A stretch of DNA of 64,000 nt. It comes from Hyphomicrobiales bacterium. GTDB lineage: Bacteria > Pseudomonadota > Alphaproteobacteria > Rhizobiales > Rhizobiaceae. The notes under the pieces are model-generated. The model was not told the DNA's origin. It was given only the letters and a program-made list of their open reading frames with translations, and ran no database searches. The position numbers and the translations under genes are program-made. The stretch lies in NCBI GenBank assembly GCA_900469445.1, contig UBXM01000007.1:57377-121376 (forward strand). Reading direction: 5' to 3'. Below are positions 27,063-37,983 of this stretch, in pieces. Each line of letters begins with the position of its first letter. Positions within the stretch are counted from its first letter, which is position 1.

Positions 27063-27512
27063 ATGTTTCCTGCTGCTGTAACCATAGAAGCTGACGATCT
27101 TGCGAAGCGTGCGCTGAAGGCAGCTACGCAACTCGATCGCATGGAGCGGCATAAGCCAGCGAACGTTGAAGCGATCAATGAATTCATTGAGGCGTTGGTC
27201 TGTTTATCAGATGACGCTCCTGGAGCGGTTGGCTTCAGCATGTCCTTGGGACCGATGAGTTCTGAGATGCTGAGTGCTGCAGTCCAGACAGCTACAAGCA
27301 ATCCGGTCACGACGACTGAGATGCTGTCAAAAGAGCTTCAGCGGATTACTGCTGAGATGCGGCAATCTACAGAAATTGGCGCTCCGGGGGCGGCTCTGAA
27401 GCATCTGAAATCTTTCAGCTTGTTTATACATGACTTCGTTCAGAGGAATAAGATGTCTGGCGGAGTAGCTGAGCGTGGCGTGTTCGACTATGACTACAGC
27501 TTCGCTGGCTAA
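27063..27512 (+). CDS. Small helical protein, first gene of the metallopeptidase/Dcd cassette
   Basis: A 149-residue, mostly helical, soluble protein (FPAAVTIEADDLAKRALKAATQ and onward) with a good GGAGGAG site 5 bases before its ATG. I do not recognise a family. It overlaps the start of the metallopeptidase gene by 23-38 bases, which ties its translation to that gene. It could be a regulator, substrate or inhibitor of the peptidase; this is inference from position only. Confidence 0.6.
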   Translation: MFPAAVTIEADDLAKRALKAATQLDRMERHKPANVEAINEFIEALVCLSDDAPGAVGFSMSLGPMSSEMLSAAVQTATSNPVTTTEMLSKELQRITAEMRQSTEIGAPGAALKHLKSFSLFIHDFVQRNKMSGGVAERGVFDYDYSFAG

Positions 27513-28734
27513 GGAATTATCACAGCAGAGACTTGATTCAGCAATAAATCTCGTCACGGGATTGCTCGATACAGATTGGGCATACGGTGACGCGAGCGAC
27601 GCGCTTGGAAAGATCTGTGGCGCGTTGAAAGAAACACGTGACGATTTAGCTGATCTCGATGATGAGGCTGATCCAAATCTATTGCACCAATATCGCCTGG
27701 CTGCCCTGAGAACGGTAGCTGAGCTAACGGGCTTTGTTGGTTTCATCCTACGATCCTCCGATGTCAGAAATAGCTTCGAGATTTACCATCCGATTAAAGA
27801 AATCGGTGCGGCCTTATTAGGCGACAACATCAAGCTAATAATCGGTTCGGAATGGAATTATAATCCGTTCATCTATCCTCTGCCATCGACCGTTTTGTCC
27901 GACTTCATATTGGTTGGATTGCCCGCTTCTGAGGCCCAAAACGTTCTACTCTTACCGGTGGCCGGTCATGAGCTCGGCCATGCTGTGTGGCGACGAACTC
28001 CAATTTTACGGCAGATCAGACCCATCATTGGTAAGCAGGTCATATCTGAATTCTCCAGTCGTTGGGATGAAGTGAAGGAGCACTTTCCACCCGGAATGAC
28101 GCCAGAGAACATCGAGACGGATCTTCTCTCCCTCGAGGTAGTCGGAAAGACAAGTGAGATCGCACTACGTCAATGCGAAGAGGTTTTCTGTGATCTCCTG
28201 GGGTTCTGGATATTCGGCGACGCATTTCTGCACGCATTCGAATACCTTCTTTCACCTGACACAGGACGTAGAGTATCTGAGTTTTACCCGCCAAACAAAA
28301 TAAGGGCCCAACATCTCGCGAAAGCAGGAGTTTCTTGGGGAAGTAAATACGCCTCACAGTTACACAAAGGGTTTGTGGAACCCGACTCACCCAAAGACTA
28401 CTCCAGCCGAATAGCTCAAAACGTCACGCGCGACATGATTTCGAGGCTCGCAACAGACATCGAGAAATTATGCTCGGACAAAGGCATAAAGCGGGCGAGC
28501 GAGCTAGGCATCGAAACCGCCGAGGGGCAACTTCGCGAAGTTTCACCGGCGCATTCCGGTCAGACGACAGCGGAAACACTAATAGCAGCATGGAATATTC
28601 GTCGTCGATTCGATAGCTGGCATGTGCCCGGTGTATCTGGCGACCGCAAGCTCGCAATACTAAACGATCTAGTGTTGAAAAGCTTTGAAGTAGGAGAATG
28701 GGTCACTAGAACAGAAAAGCTTAAGCATGCTTAA
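27490..28734 (+). CDS. HExxH metallopeptidase-like protein (gluzincin, M48-like active site)
   Basis: A ~414-residue protein (ATG 27490, or GTG 27475) with helical N-terminal ~140 residues, then VAGHELGHAVW. Numbered from the GTG, the zinc motif is H165-E-L-G-H169; a third ligand fits E236-V-F-C-D240, an E-x3-D pattern as in M48/gluzincin peptidases. There is no signal peptide, so it should act in the cytoplasm. No close family is known to me. It sits between a small helical protein and a Dcd-like protein in an operon-like cassette (8-bp overlap with the latter). Its substrate may be one of them; inference. Confidence 0.75.
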   Translation: MTTASLAKELSQQRLDSAINLVTGLLDTDWAYGDASDALGKICGALKETRDDLADLDDEADPNLLHQYRLAALRTVAELTGFVGFILRSSDVRNSFEIYHPIKEIGAALLGDNIKLIIGSEWNYNPFIYPLPSTVLSDFILVGLPASEAQNVLLLPVAGHELGHAVWRRTPILRQIRPIIGKQVISEFSSRWDEVKEHFPPGMTPENIETDLLSLEVVGKTSEIALRQCEEVFCDLLGFWIFGDAFLHAFEYLLSPDTGRRVSEFYPPNKIRAQHLAKAGVSWGSKYASQLHKGFVEPDSPKDYSSRIAQNVTRDMISRLATDIEKLCSDKGIKRASELGIETAEGQLREVSPAHSGQTTAETLIAAWNIRRRFDSWHVPGVSGDRKLAILNDLVLKSFEVGEWVTRTEKLKHA

Positions 28735-29284
28735 TTGCAGCGAATTAGCTGACAGAATGTTTGATAATAACGAGAAGCATCCGCTCTCGATAATTCCTCC
28801 TCCCGACGAACTGGAGTTCAGGCAGAGCGCTGGCGCATCTGTGGATCTCCGCCTTGGCCGATGGTTTCGGTCGATGAAGCAATCAAATCTGCACATCCTA
28901 GATCTGGCTAAATCTGAGGAAGATACACGATTTACGAAGGAACACTTTGTTCCTTTCGATCAGCCTTTTGTCCTTCATCCTGGAAAATTCGTGCTGGGGA
29001 TAACTCTTGAGTGGATTAGGTTGCCCGGCGATCTAGCGGGATATGTCACTGGCAAGTCATCGCTTGGCAGGAGGGGCCTGATAATCGAGACAGCTGCAGG
29101 GGTTCAGCCAGGGTTTGCCGGTTGCCTGACGCTCGAACTAGCGAACGTTGGCGAGATACCGGTAAAGCTGGTTCCTGGCATGAAAATATGCCAGGTATTC
29201 CTCCATAAAACGAATACGATTAACCCAAATGCTTCAAGTCAGTTCAAAGGATCAAGGAAACCAAGTCTCGGATTTATTAAGTAA
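28727..29284 (+). CDS. dCTP deaminase / dUTPase-like (Dcd family) protein
   Basis: A 185-residue member of the trimeric dUTPase/dCTP deaminase fold. It has G109-K110-S-S112-L-G-R115 (E. coli Dcd: R110-S111-S112...R115) and the glutamate E137 in LTLELAN, which lines up with the catalytic E138 of Dcd, plus VPGMKICQVF. So it may deaminate dCTP or hydrolyse dUTP. Dcd-type enzymes are known anti-phage effectors that deplete dCTP. It overlaps the peptidase gene by 8 bp. A core Dcd gene should exist elsewhere, so this copy is likely a defence or element gene. Confidence 0.85.
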   Translation: MLNCSELADRMFDNNEKHPLSIIPPPDELEFRQSAGASVDLRLGRWFRSMKQSNLHILDLAKSEEDTRFTKEHFVPFDQPFVLHPGKFVLGITLEWIRLPGDLAGYVTGKSSLGRRGLIIETAAGVQPGFAGCLTLELANVGEIPVKLVPGMKICQVFLHKTNTINPNASSQFKGSRKPSLGFIK

Positions 29285-29701
29285 CTATGCGATTTGTTTA
29301 GCCCAATGAGAGCAAAGTTCTTCAGTCGTCGGGATAATAACGCGCTTTACGATTAGGACAGCCACCAAAGAAGCGATCGGCAAAGAGACCGCAAAATAAT
29401 AGATAAGAACACTAGTAAGCGCAGCGCTCAAAGCAGGTGCATCTAACGACAGCATTTTCTTTAATTTTGTTCTCTCATCTTTGCTTTCAGCGCCATCTCC
29501 ACAAATCAGTTCGTGCGCCTCCCGATTAAGTCTCTTAAAAATTGCCGATCCTAGATCACCGAGCGACCCAGCCCCCAGGCCCAGCGCTTCCAAGGATGAG
29601 TCGTCTCGACAACTATCTGCGGTAAGTTGCCCAACTTCATTGAGGAGGTCGTCATCGGACCTCTTGAGCAACGCCTCGAAATCAACCGTTTTGCCCGCCA
29701 T
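29285..29701 (-). CDS. Small protein with C-terminal membrane hairpin, convergent to the Dcd gene
   Basis: A 138-residue protein. The N-terminal ~85 residues are charged and helical (FEALLKRSDDDLLNEVGQLTADS). Residues ~88-122 form one or two closely spaced hydrophobic helices (ALTSVLIYYFAVSLPIASLVAVLIV), followed by a short amphipathic tail. Such architecture is common in effectors that act on the inner membrane, but that is only an analogy. It ends immediately after the Dcd stop on the other strand. No family recognised. Confidence 0.6.
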   Translation of the reverse strand: MAGKTVDFEALLKRSDDDLLNEVGQLTADSCRDDSSLEALGLGAGSLGDLGSAIFKRLNREAHELICGDGAESKDERTKLKKMLSLDAPALSAALTSVLIYYFAVSLPIASLVAVLIVKRVIIPTTEELCSHWAKQIA

Positions 29702-29921
29702 CTCATCACTCCCCGACTCGCCAACAATTCGCGAACCGGAGGCTACTCAGGTCCATAACTCAACTCAAGGAGCTACTTCGCGGAATTGGAAAACTCAGTT
29801 TTCAGCTAGGCTTACTCTCTACCTGCGCCTTGAGTGTGGCGCTAAACTAATTTCTGCGCCTGTGTCGGCGGCTGGAGCAAGTCGGTATATCTGGATAAGC
29901 CTTACGGCCGAAGCTCAGCCA
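29702..29921. other. Intergenic stretch upstream of the tRNA-Ser 3' end
   Basis: Within about 220 bases I see no gene. It is the 5' region of the membrane protein gene (29285-29701, minus strand) and the right end of the accessory block, where it meets the tRNA 3' end. Nothing else is recognisable. Confidence 0.5.
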
Positions 29922-30011
<90 letters not shown>

Positions 30012-30045
30012 GCTTTGCTGGTCGGCGCATGATAGCGCGGGCTGT

Positions 30046-30074
30046 CTCATAGCGGCGAAAAATCGGGCTGGCAA
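30046..30074 (-). promoter_or_regulatory. tRNA-Ser promoter (right copy)
   Basis: On the minus strand TTGCCA (complement of 30069-30074) and TATGAG (complement of 30046-30051) are 17 bases apart, followed by a GC-rich discriminator, typical of stringently controlled stable-RNA promoters. The left tRNA copy keeps the -10 and discriminator but not the -35. Confidence 0.7.
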
Positions 30075-30107
30075 GGGGCGAAATGAAAGTCTTCATATCC
30101 TTTCGCC

Positions 30108-30304
30108 TTGACAGTTTTTTGTCACTCGCGTAAGCCCGCGAGCGTTCAGGTTGTGGAAAAGCTTCCGCTCCTGTCGATTGCGGGGAGTTGATATCAATTC
30201 CTGCGCAGTTTCACCGGCAGATCCGTTTTGAAAAGATTTCTCTTTCCTGACCTCCTGCTAAAGACCGACTGATAAAAAGACGGCCCTTCCGTTGGAAGAG
30301 AGCC
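30108..30304 (+). promoter_or_regulatory. rplU leader with TTGACA box and hairpin
   Basis: A TTGACA at 30108-30113, part of TGACA-N6-TGTCA, lies ~220 bp before rplU; the -10 17 bases downstream (TAAGCC) is weak. A hairpin GGC-C-CTTCC/GGAAG-AGA-GCC occurs at 30282-30304, close to the ribosome-binding site. On the minus strand the same hairpin is followed by a T-rich run. A leader role for ribosomal-protein feedback is possible but not shown. Confidence 0.35.
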
Positions 30305-30328
30305 GGAACGAACATGAAAGGATATAAA

Positions 30329-30640
30329 ATGTTCGCAGTCATCAAGACCGGCGGTAAGCAGTACCGCGTGGCCGCCAACGACGTGCTGACCATCGAAAAG
30401 CTGGAAGCCGAAGCTGGTGCAGTAGTTGAATTCAACGAAGTCCTGGTCGTCGGCGTTGGCGCCGATGCCAAGATCGGCGCGCCGTTTGTTTCGGGCGCAA
30501 CGGTCAAGGCCGAAGTTGTCGAGCATAACCGTGGCAAGAAGGTTCTGTCCTTCAAGAAGCGTCGCCGCCAGAATTCCAAGCGAATTCGCGGTCATCGCCA
30601 GCATCACACGGTCGTCCGCATCACCGACATTCTCGGCTAA
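30329..30640 (+). CDS. rplU: 50S ribosomal protein L21
   Basis: L21 (103 aa) binds 23S rRNA in the large subunit. It starts [14 protein letters not shown], the universal N-terminus, and ends with the L21 signature [22 protein letters not shown]. An in-frame ATG five codons upstream is rejected because the family start is at 30329 and AAAGGATATAAA precedes it. It is 29 bp before rpmA, with which it forms the standard rplU-rpmA operon. Confidence 0.98.
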   Translation: MFAVIKTGGKQYRVAANDVLTIEKLEAEAGAVVEFNEVLVVGVGADAKIGAPFVSGATVKAEVVEHNRGKKVLSFKKRRRQNSKRIRGHRQHHTVVRITDILG

Positions 30641-30669
30641 TCAGGTTTCGAAGGTAAAGGAGAACTCCC

Positions 30670-30939
30670 ATGGCACATAAAAAAGCTGGCGGTTCGTCGC
30701 GTAACGGTCGCGATTCTCAGTCCAAGCGCCTCGGCGTGAAGAAGTTCGGTGGCGAATCCGTCGTTGCCGGCAACATTCTCGTTCGTCAGCGCGGCACGCA
30801 GTGGCATCCGGGCGCCAATGTTGGCCTCGGCAAGGACCACACGATTTTTGCGCTCACCGAAGGCAACGTGAATTTCCGCACGAAGGCGAACGGCCGCGTT
30901 TACGTGTCCGTCATGCCGAAAGCGGAAGCCGCAGAATAA
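30670..30939 (+). CDS. rpmA: 50S ribosomal protein L27
   Basis: L27 (89 aa) reaches the peptidyl transferase centre of the 50S subunit. It begins [16 protein letters not shown] and contains the family signature [15 protein letters not shown] and [13 protein letters not shown] good AAGGAGAA precedes the ATG. It follows rplU and is closed by a strong terminator at 31004-31048. Confidence 0.98.
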   Translation: MAHKKAGGSSRNGRDSQSKRLGVKKFGGESVVAGNILVRQRGTQWHPGANVGLGKDHTIFALTEGNVNFRTKANGRVYVSVMPKAEAAE

Positions 30940-31003
30940 AGCCGGCAAGCGTTATGCAACCGGCGTCTCATCGACCCGGTTGAACGTTAAAGGTTCAGTC
31001 AAA

Positions 31004-31048
31004 GAAAAGGGAAGATGGGGCGCTACCCCATCTTCCCTTTTTCTTTTT
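31004..31048 (+). terminator. Strong Rho-independent terminator after rpmA
   Basis: A long inverted repeat AAAGGGAAGATGGGG/CCCCATCTTCCCTTT with a short loop is followed by a T-rich run (TTTTTC-TTTTT). It ends the rplU-rpmA transcript 65 bp after rpmA and before the GNAT pair. Confidence 0.9.
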
Positions 31049-31069
31049 ACCCCCAGAGGAGACTGAACC

Positions 31070-31717
31070 ATGCAAGTCGAATTGTTGAGGGCGAGCCAAT
31101 CCCGGCCGCCGGAAGAACGGCTGCGGCCGGACCGGTCGCAAGACCTGTCGAGAAGCGAGTGCCCCGTCTTACTGTCGCCGAGACTGGTTCTCCGCGCCCC
31201 CCACAAGGAAGACATCGACGCACTTGCCCATCTCGCCAACAATGCCGCCATCGCGACCATGGTGTCGCGCATGCCGCATCCCTACACGGCGACAGACGCA
31301 GCCGATTTCGTGCGACGCACGAATACCGGCGAGATTGGCAAATGCGTCTATGCCATTACCCGAGGAAACGACGGCGCCTTTGTCGGTTGCTGCGCATTGG
31401 AGCCGCAAGAGGACGAGCGCACGCTCGAAATCGGCTATTGGCTTGGTGAGCCCTATTGGAACAAGGGCTATGGCACCGAAGCCGCCCATGCGCTCATCGA
31501 TATGGCTTTCCGCACCAGAAGCGAAATCGACCAGATCGATGCGCGCTGCCGGGTTACCAACATTGCGTCCAAGCGCGTGATCCAGAAATGCGGTTTCCAG
31601 TTTCAGGGATCCGGCATGATCGATTGCCTGGCGGAAGGCGCCATGGTGCCGGTCGAATGGTTCCGGCTGGATCGGAAGACCTGGATATCATTGAGAAGCT
31701 GGGGAGAGCTGAGATGA
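31070..31717 (+). CDS. GNAT family N-acetyltransferase (RimJ/RimL type)
   Basis: A 215-residue acetyl-CoA-dependent acetyltransferase. After an ~35-residue extension it has the GNAT fold: SPRLVLRAPHKEDIDAL at the first strand, LEIGYWLGEPYWNKGYGTEAAHALI (motif A, acetyl-CoA loop) and NIASKRVIQKCGFQFQG (motif B). The substrate is unknown; RimJ/RimL relatives modify protein N-termini or amines. The long N-terminus could make a downstream start possible, but no other ATG precedes the fold. ATGA overlap couples it to a second GNAT gene. Confidence 0.9.
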   Translation: MQVELLRASQSRPPEERLRPDRSQDLSRSECPVLLSPRLVLRAPHKEDIDALAHLANNAAIATMVSRMPHPYTATDAADFVRRTNTGEIGKCVYAITRGNDGAFVGCCALEPQEDERTLEIGYWLGEPYWNKGYGTEAAHALIDMAFRTRSEIDQIDARCRVTNIASKRVIQKCGFQFQGSGMIDCLAEGAMVPVEWFRLDRKTWISLRSWGELR

Positions 31718-32301
31718 ACGCCGCAGTCGTTGAAAGACCCGTCGAAACCAGGCTTTCGCCCGGCCCGTGCCCGGTCATCCAGTCTCGTCGGCTTACCTTG
31801 CGGCCTCATCGGCTCGCGGATGCGGATGCGATTGCCGCGTCGCTTGCCGATTTCAAGGTTGCCCGCATGCTCTCCCGGGTTCCGCAGCCCTACCACCGGG
31901 ATGATGCGCTCGATTGGCTGGTGCGCCAGACTTCGGGCCTGATGTCGGACTGGTATCTTGCCGTTACCACCGGCGATGACGTCCATATCGGCGTTGTCGG
32001 CATGGAATTGCGCAGCAACGGTTGGCACCTGGGCTACTGGCTGAACCGGTATTACTGGGATCATGGTTACATGACGGAAGCTGTTGGTGCCGTGCTGGAG
32101 CGTTTCTTCCGGCGGATGCCGGACGCTCGGGTCCATTCCGGCGCTTTCGCCGATAACCTTGCTTCGCTCAATGTGCAGAGGAAGCTTGGTTTCAGGATTG
32201 TCGATGCCGGAGAGGTTTTCTCCACCGCCCGCAACCGCATGGCGCCGCATATCGACACGATCCTGGATGCCAGTGATCTGGTACGGCCAGAAGCGAGATG
32301 A
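31714..32301 (+). CDS. GNAT family N-acetyltransferase
   Basis: A 195-residue paralogue of the preceding gene, with the same layout: QSRRLTLRPHRLADADAIA, LGYWLNRYYWDHGYMTEAVGAVL and LASLNVQRKLGFRIV. The start at ATG 31714 overlaps the upstream stop (ATGA). The two probably arose by tandem duplication and diverged. A pair of acetyltransferase genes between rpmA and obgE is a standard rhizobial order. Substrate unknown. Confidence 0.9.
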   Translation: MNAAVVERPVETRLSPGPCPVIQSRRLTLRPHRLADADAIAASLADFKVARMLSRVPQPYHRDDALDWLVRQTSGLMSDWYLAVTTGDDVHIGVVGMELRSNGWHLGYWLNRYYWDHGYMTEAVGAVLERFFRRMPDARVHSGAFADNLASLNVQRKLGFRIVDAGEVFSTARNRMAPHIDTILDASDLVRPEAR

Positions 32302-32475
32302 CAATATTGACGGCCCCGGCGCCTGCCGGTGGCCGTCAATCTATCCCAGGTCAGACCGGAAAATGGTCCGATCATGGTGGTTCGCCGCGATTTTCGGCAA
32401 TTCGCTGCGGATCGAACCTTTCATTCGTACCGAAGCCCTATTGCGCGGTATGGCTGACGAACTTCATGATAATCT

Positions 32476-32504
32476 TTGACCTTAAAGGCAACGAACGGTA
32501 TCGA
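32476..32504 (+). promoter_or_regulatory. Predicted promoter of the obgE-proBA cluster
   Basis: TTGACC (32476-32481) and TATCGA (32499-32504), 17 bases apart, lie about 65 bp before obgE. The 268-bp interval after the GNAT pair holds no gene that I can see. Confidence 0.5.
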
Positions 32505-32548
32505 AACGCACCAGTAGGCGTCCAGAAACCCCTGATGACGTTGCGTAA

Positions 32549-34801
<2,253 letters not shown>

Positions 34802-34812
<11 letters not shown>

Positions 34813-36082
34813 GGTTTCAATGAGCGATGTCGCTGCCGTGATGGCTGAGATCGGTCGTAACGCCAAGGCTGCGGCACGCCAGCTCGCGGTCGCTTCGACA
34901 GAGGCGAAAAACAGGGCGCTTCATGCGATGGCAGACGCGATTGTCGCCAATGTGGCAAATATCCTTGCTGCCAATGCCGAAGATCTGAAGCAGGTCGAAG
35001 GCAAGGGCCTCCTGCCGTCTTTCCTCGATCGTCTGACGCTGACGGAAAAGGGTATTGCCGGCATGGCGCAGGCTCTGCGCGAGATTGCCGATTTCAAGGA
35101 TCCGGTGGGCGAGGTGATCGCGGCATGGGAGCGCCCCAACGGGCTCCAGATCGAGCGCGTTCGCACGCCGCTCGGTGTCATCGGGGTGATCTACGAAAGC
35201 CGTCCCAATGTGACGGCGGATGCCGGTGCGCTGTGCCTGAAGGCCGGCAATGCCGTGATCCTGCGCGGTGGCTCGGACTCGGCGTATTCATCGCAGGCTA
35301 TCCATGAATGCCTGGTTGCCGGTTTGAAGTCTGCCGGTCTTCCAGAGCATGCTATCCAGATCGTGCCGACGACCGATCGCGCCGCTGTCGGCGCCATGCT
35401 GTCCGGTCTTGATGGCGCGATCGACGTCATCGTTCCGCGTGGTGGCAAAAGCCTGGTTGCCCGTGTTCAGAGCGAAGCCCGAGTGCCTGTCTTTGCGCAT
35501 CTGGAAGGCCTTTGCCATATCTATGTCGATGCTTCGGCGGATCTCGGCATGGCAGAGAAGATTGTCGTGAATGCCAAGATGCGGCGAACGGGGGTTTGCG
35601 GGGCAGCTGAAACGCTGCTGGTGGACAAGGCTGCTGCCGACACCCATCTCGCGCCGCTGCTGCAAGCGCTGAAAGGCGCCGGCTGCGAAATTCGCGGATC
35701 GGCTGAGGTGCTTCTGGCCTGCCCGACCGCCACAGCTGCAACGGAAGAAGACTGGCACACCGAATATCTGGATGCGGTGATCTCTGTGGCCGTCGTCGAT
35801 GGCATCGATGGCGCGATCCGTCATATCAACACCTATTCTTCCAGCCACACGGAAGCGGTGATTGCCGAAGATCCCGCCGTCGTGGCGCGCTTCTTCAACG
35901 AGATCGATTCTGCAATTCTGTTGCACAATGCTTCCACGCAGTTCGCCGATGGCGGCGAATTCGGCATGGGCGGGGAGATCGGCATTTCGACCGGCAAGAT
36001 GCATGCCCGCGGTCCTGTCGGCGTCGAGCAGCTGACTTCGTTCAAGTACCGGGTGCACGGCACCGGCCAGATCCGTCCATAG
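34802..36082 (+). CDS. proA: Glutamate-5-semialdehyde dehydrogenase (gamma-glutamyl phosphate reductase)
   Basis: ProA reduces gamma-glutamyl phosphate with NADPH in proline synthesis. The 426-residue protein has the ALDH fold: [29 protein letters not shown], the loop [14 protein letters not shown] that carries the catalytic Cys, and a C-terminal [24 protein letters not shown] 34802, which overlaps the proB end by 11 bases, gives the normal start; an upstream frame extension is antibody-like basic and rejected. Confidence 0.97.
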
Positions 36083-36132
36083 AGCTTCGGCCCGACGTGG
36101 AGGAACAAAGGATCGATCGCCGATATTTGACC

Positions 36133-36729
36133 ATGCCGCATATCGAACGCGGCATGGCCGTCGGCCTGTTCGGCGGGTCTTTCAATCCGCCGCATGAAGG
36201 CCATCTGCTGGTCGCCGAGATCGCGCTCCGTCGTCTCGGCCTTGACCAGTTGTGGTGGATGGTGACGCCCGGAAATCCGCTGAAGAGCCGCAGCGAGCTT
36301 GCGCCTCTCGCTGAGCGGATCTCCCTGAGCGAGAGCCTTGCCCATGATCCGCGTATCAAGGTCACTGCATTCGAAAAGACGCTCGGCGGCTCCTATACGG
36401 CTGATACGCTTGCTCATGTGAAGGCGAGAAATCCGTTAGCTCATTTCGTCTGGATCATGGGGGCCGATAGCCTGCAATCCTTCCATCTCTGGCAGAAATG
36501 GCGCGAGATCGTTTCGATGTTCCCGATCGCGGTTGTCGACCGGCCTGGTGCAACCCTGTCATTCCTGTCGTCGAAAATGGCCCGCACCTTCGACTACGCC
36601 CGCGTGGATGAGGACGATATCGGTACGCTGTGGAAACGGCAGGCGCCCGCCTGGACCTTCATTCACGGCCCGCGCTCAACACTGAGCTCAACTGCGCTTC
36701 GGGCGAATGGCCGCAAGAATGCGCCTTGA
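36133..36729 (+). CDS. nadD: Nicotinate-nucleotide adenylyltransferase
   Basis: NadD transfers AMP to nicotinate mononucleotide in NAD biosynthesis. The N-terminal GLFGGSFNPPHEGH is the nucleotidyltransferase motif with the HxGH-like pair; the C-terminal GPRSTLSSTALR is the ISSTxxR-like signature. The start at ATG 36133 gives 198 residues; GTG 36097 and ATG 36154 are alternatives. It follows proA by 50 bp and precedes rsfS, the usual cluster. Confidence 0.95.
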   Translation: MPHIERGMAVGLFGGSFNPPHEGHLLVAEIALRRLGLDQLWWMVTPGNPLKSRSELAPLAERISLSESLAHDPRIKVTAFEKTLGGSYTADTLAHVKARNPLAHFVWIMGADSLQSFHLWQKWREIVSMFPIAVVDRPGATLSFLSSKMARTFDYARVDEDDIGTLWKRQAPAWTFIHGPRSTLSSTALRANGRKNAP

Positions 36730-36893
36730 AGCCGGCGGGTCGTTTGTTCATGACAGTTTCGCGTCATGCGTTCACTTCTGATGGTTCTCCCTTGAAAGAT
36801 TAACCATTCGGTGCCACCTTCAACGAAGCGGCCGACCTTGATCGGATTCGCTGAAAGTGCTTGTTGCTGTTACTTGGTAAGAAAGGAAAAACC

Positions 36894-37310
36894 CTGACAA
36901 CAGTACACGCCAAGGGAAAGATGGTTTCCATCCTCCCGCAGAGTTCCGAACGTGGCGCCGATGCCGCAGCTCGTGCTCTCGAACTGATCCTCACCAGCCT
37001 TGAGGATTCAAAAGCAGAAGACATCGTCACCATCAACATTGCCGGCAAATCGGCGCTGGGCGACTACATGGTTGTGGTCACCGGGCGATCGAGCCGTCAT
37101 GTCATGGCGATCTGCGACCATCTTGTCACCGACCTCAAGGACGAGGGGCTTGGATCCCCGCGCGTTGAAGGCCAGGAAAGCGGTGACTGGGTTCTGATCG
37201 ACACGGGTGATGTTATCGTTCACGTGTTCCGTCCCGAAATCCGCGAGTTCTATAACATCGAAAAGATGTGGGCAGCTCCGGAGATCGAAGAAGGACCGCT
37301 GCTGCACTAA
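36894..37310 (+). CDS. rsfS: Ribosome silencing factor RsfS
   Basis: RsfS binds L14 and blocks joining of ribosomal subunits in starvation. The conserved core is ALELILTSLEDSKAEDIVTINIAGKSALGDYMVVVTGRSSRH and WVLIDTGDVIVHVFRPEIREFYNIEKMW. The most likely start is the CTG at 36894: AAGGA lies 7 bases before it and the frame then reads TTVHAKGK. The other options are ATG 36921, which shortens a conserved N-terminus, or TTG 36861. So the protein is ~138 aa with an unusual initiator. It sits between nadD and rlmH. Confidence 0.93.
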   Translation: MTTVHAKGKMVSILPQSSERGADAAARALELILTSLEDSKAEDIVTINIAGKSALGDYMVVVTGRSSRHVMAICDHLVTDLKDEGLGSPRVEGQESGDWVLIDTGDVIVHVFRPEIREFYNIEKMWAAPEIEEGPLLH

Positions 37311-37413
37311 GCGGTTTTGGCTTGGCCTGAACCGTCGAAAGCCGCTAAAGCAACGCTGGCGCTCTGCGCCGGTGCAGCATCATTCGGCTGTTCGAAATTA
37401 GGCGGACCAGGAC

Positions 37414-37896
37414 ATGCGTATTACCCTCTTTGCCGTTGGACGGCTCAAGGCCGGCCCGGAGAAGGACCTTGCGTCCCGTTATCTCGACCGTTTCGCAAAG
37501 GCCGGACCGGCTATCGGCTTGGAACTGGCGAAGCTGGTGGAGGTGCAGGAAAGCCGCGCGTCAAATGCCGACACCCGCAAGCGCGAGGAGGCAAGCGCGC
37601 TGGAAAAGGCCTTGCCAGAAGGTGCCCTCCTCGTTCTGTTGGACGAACGCGGCAAGACACTCGACAGCCAGGCTTTTTCCGATGCGATCGGCCGTTATCG
37701 CGACAACGGTAAGCGCGACATGATGCTGGCGATCGGCGGCGCCGACGGTCTTGATCCCGAGCTTCGCGCCAAGGCAGACCTCGTTCTCAACCTCGGTACC
37801 ATGACCTGGCCGCACCAACTGGTCCGCATTCTCATTGCCGAGCAGCTCTATCGGGCCGTGACCATTCTTTCCGGCCACCCTTATCACCGCGTTTAA
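37414..37896 (+). CDS. rlmH: 23S rRNA (pseudouridine1915-N3)-methyltransferase
   Basis: RlmH is a SPOUT-class methyltransferase that modifies pseudouridine 1915 of 23S rRNA. The 160-residue protein shows MRITLFAVGRLKAGPEKDL, LDERGKTLDSQAFSDAI, AIGGADGLDPELRAKADLVLNLGTMTWPHQLVRILIAEQLYRA (SPOUT knot) and the final HPYHRV. Length is typical. It lies 103 bp after rsfS, as in most bacteria. Confidence 0.97.
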   Translation: MRITLFAVGRLKAGPEKDLASRYLDRFAKAGPAIGLELAKLVEVQESRASNADTRKREEASALEKALPEGALLVLLDERGKTLDSQAFSDAIGRYRDNGKRDMMLAIGGADGLDPELRAKADLVLNLGTMTWPHQLVRILIAEQLYRAVTILSGHPYHRV

Positions 37897-37983
37897 CCTT
37901 TCGTTCAGGCGCAGACACGATGTTGTTTGTGGCGCAGCCGGGCAAATCAGCCTAGCCTTCGCATTCTTTCACTTGGAGCGGAA

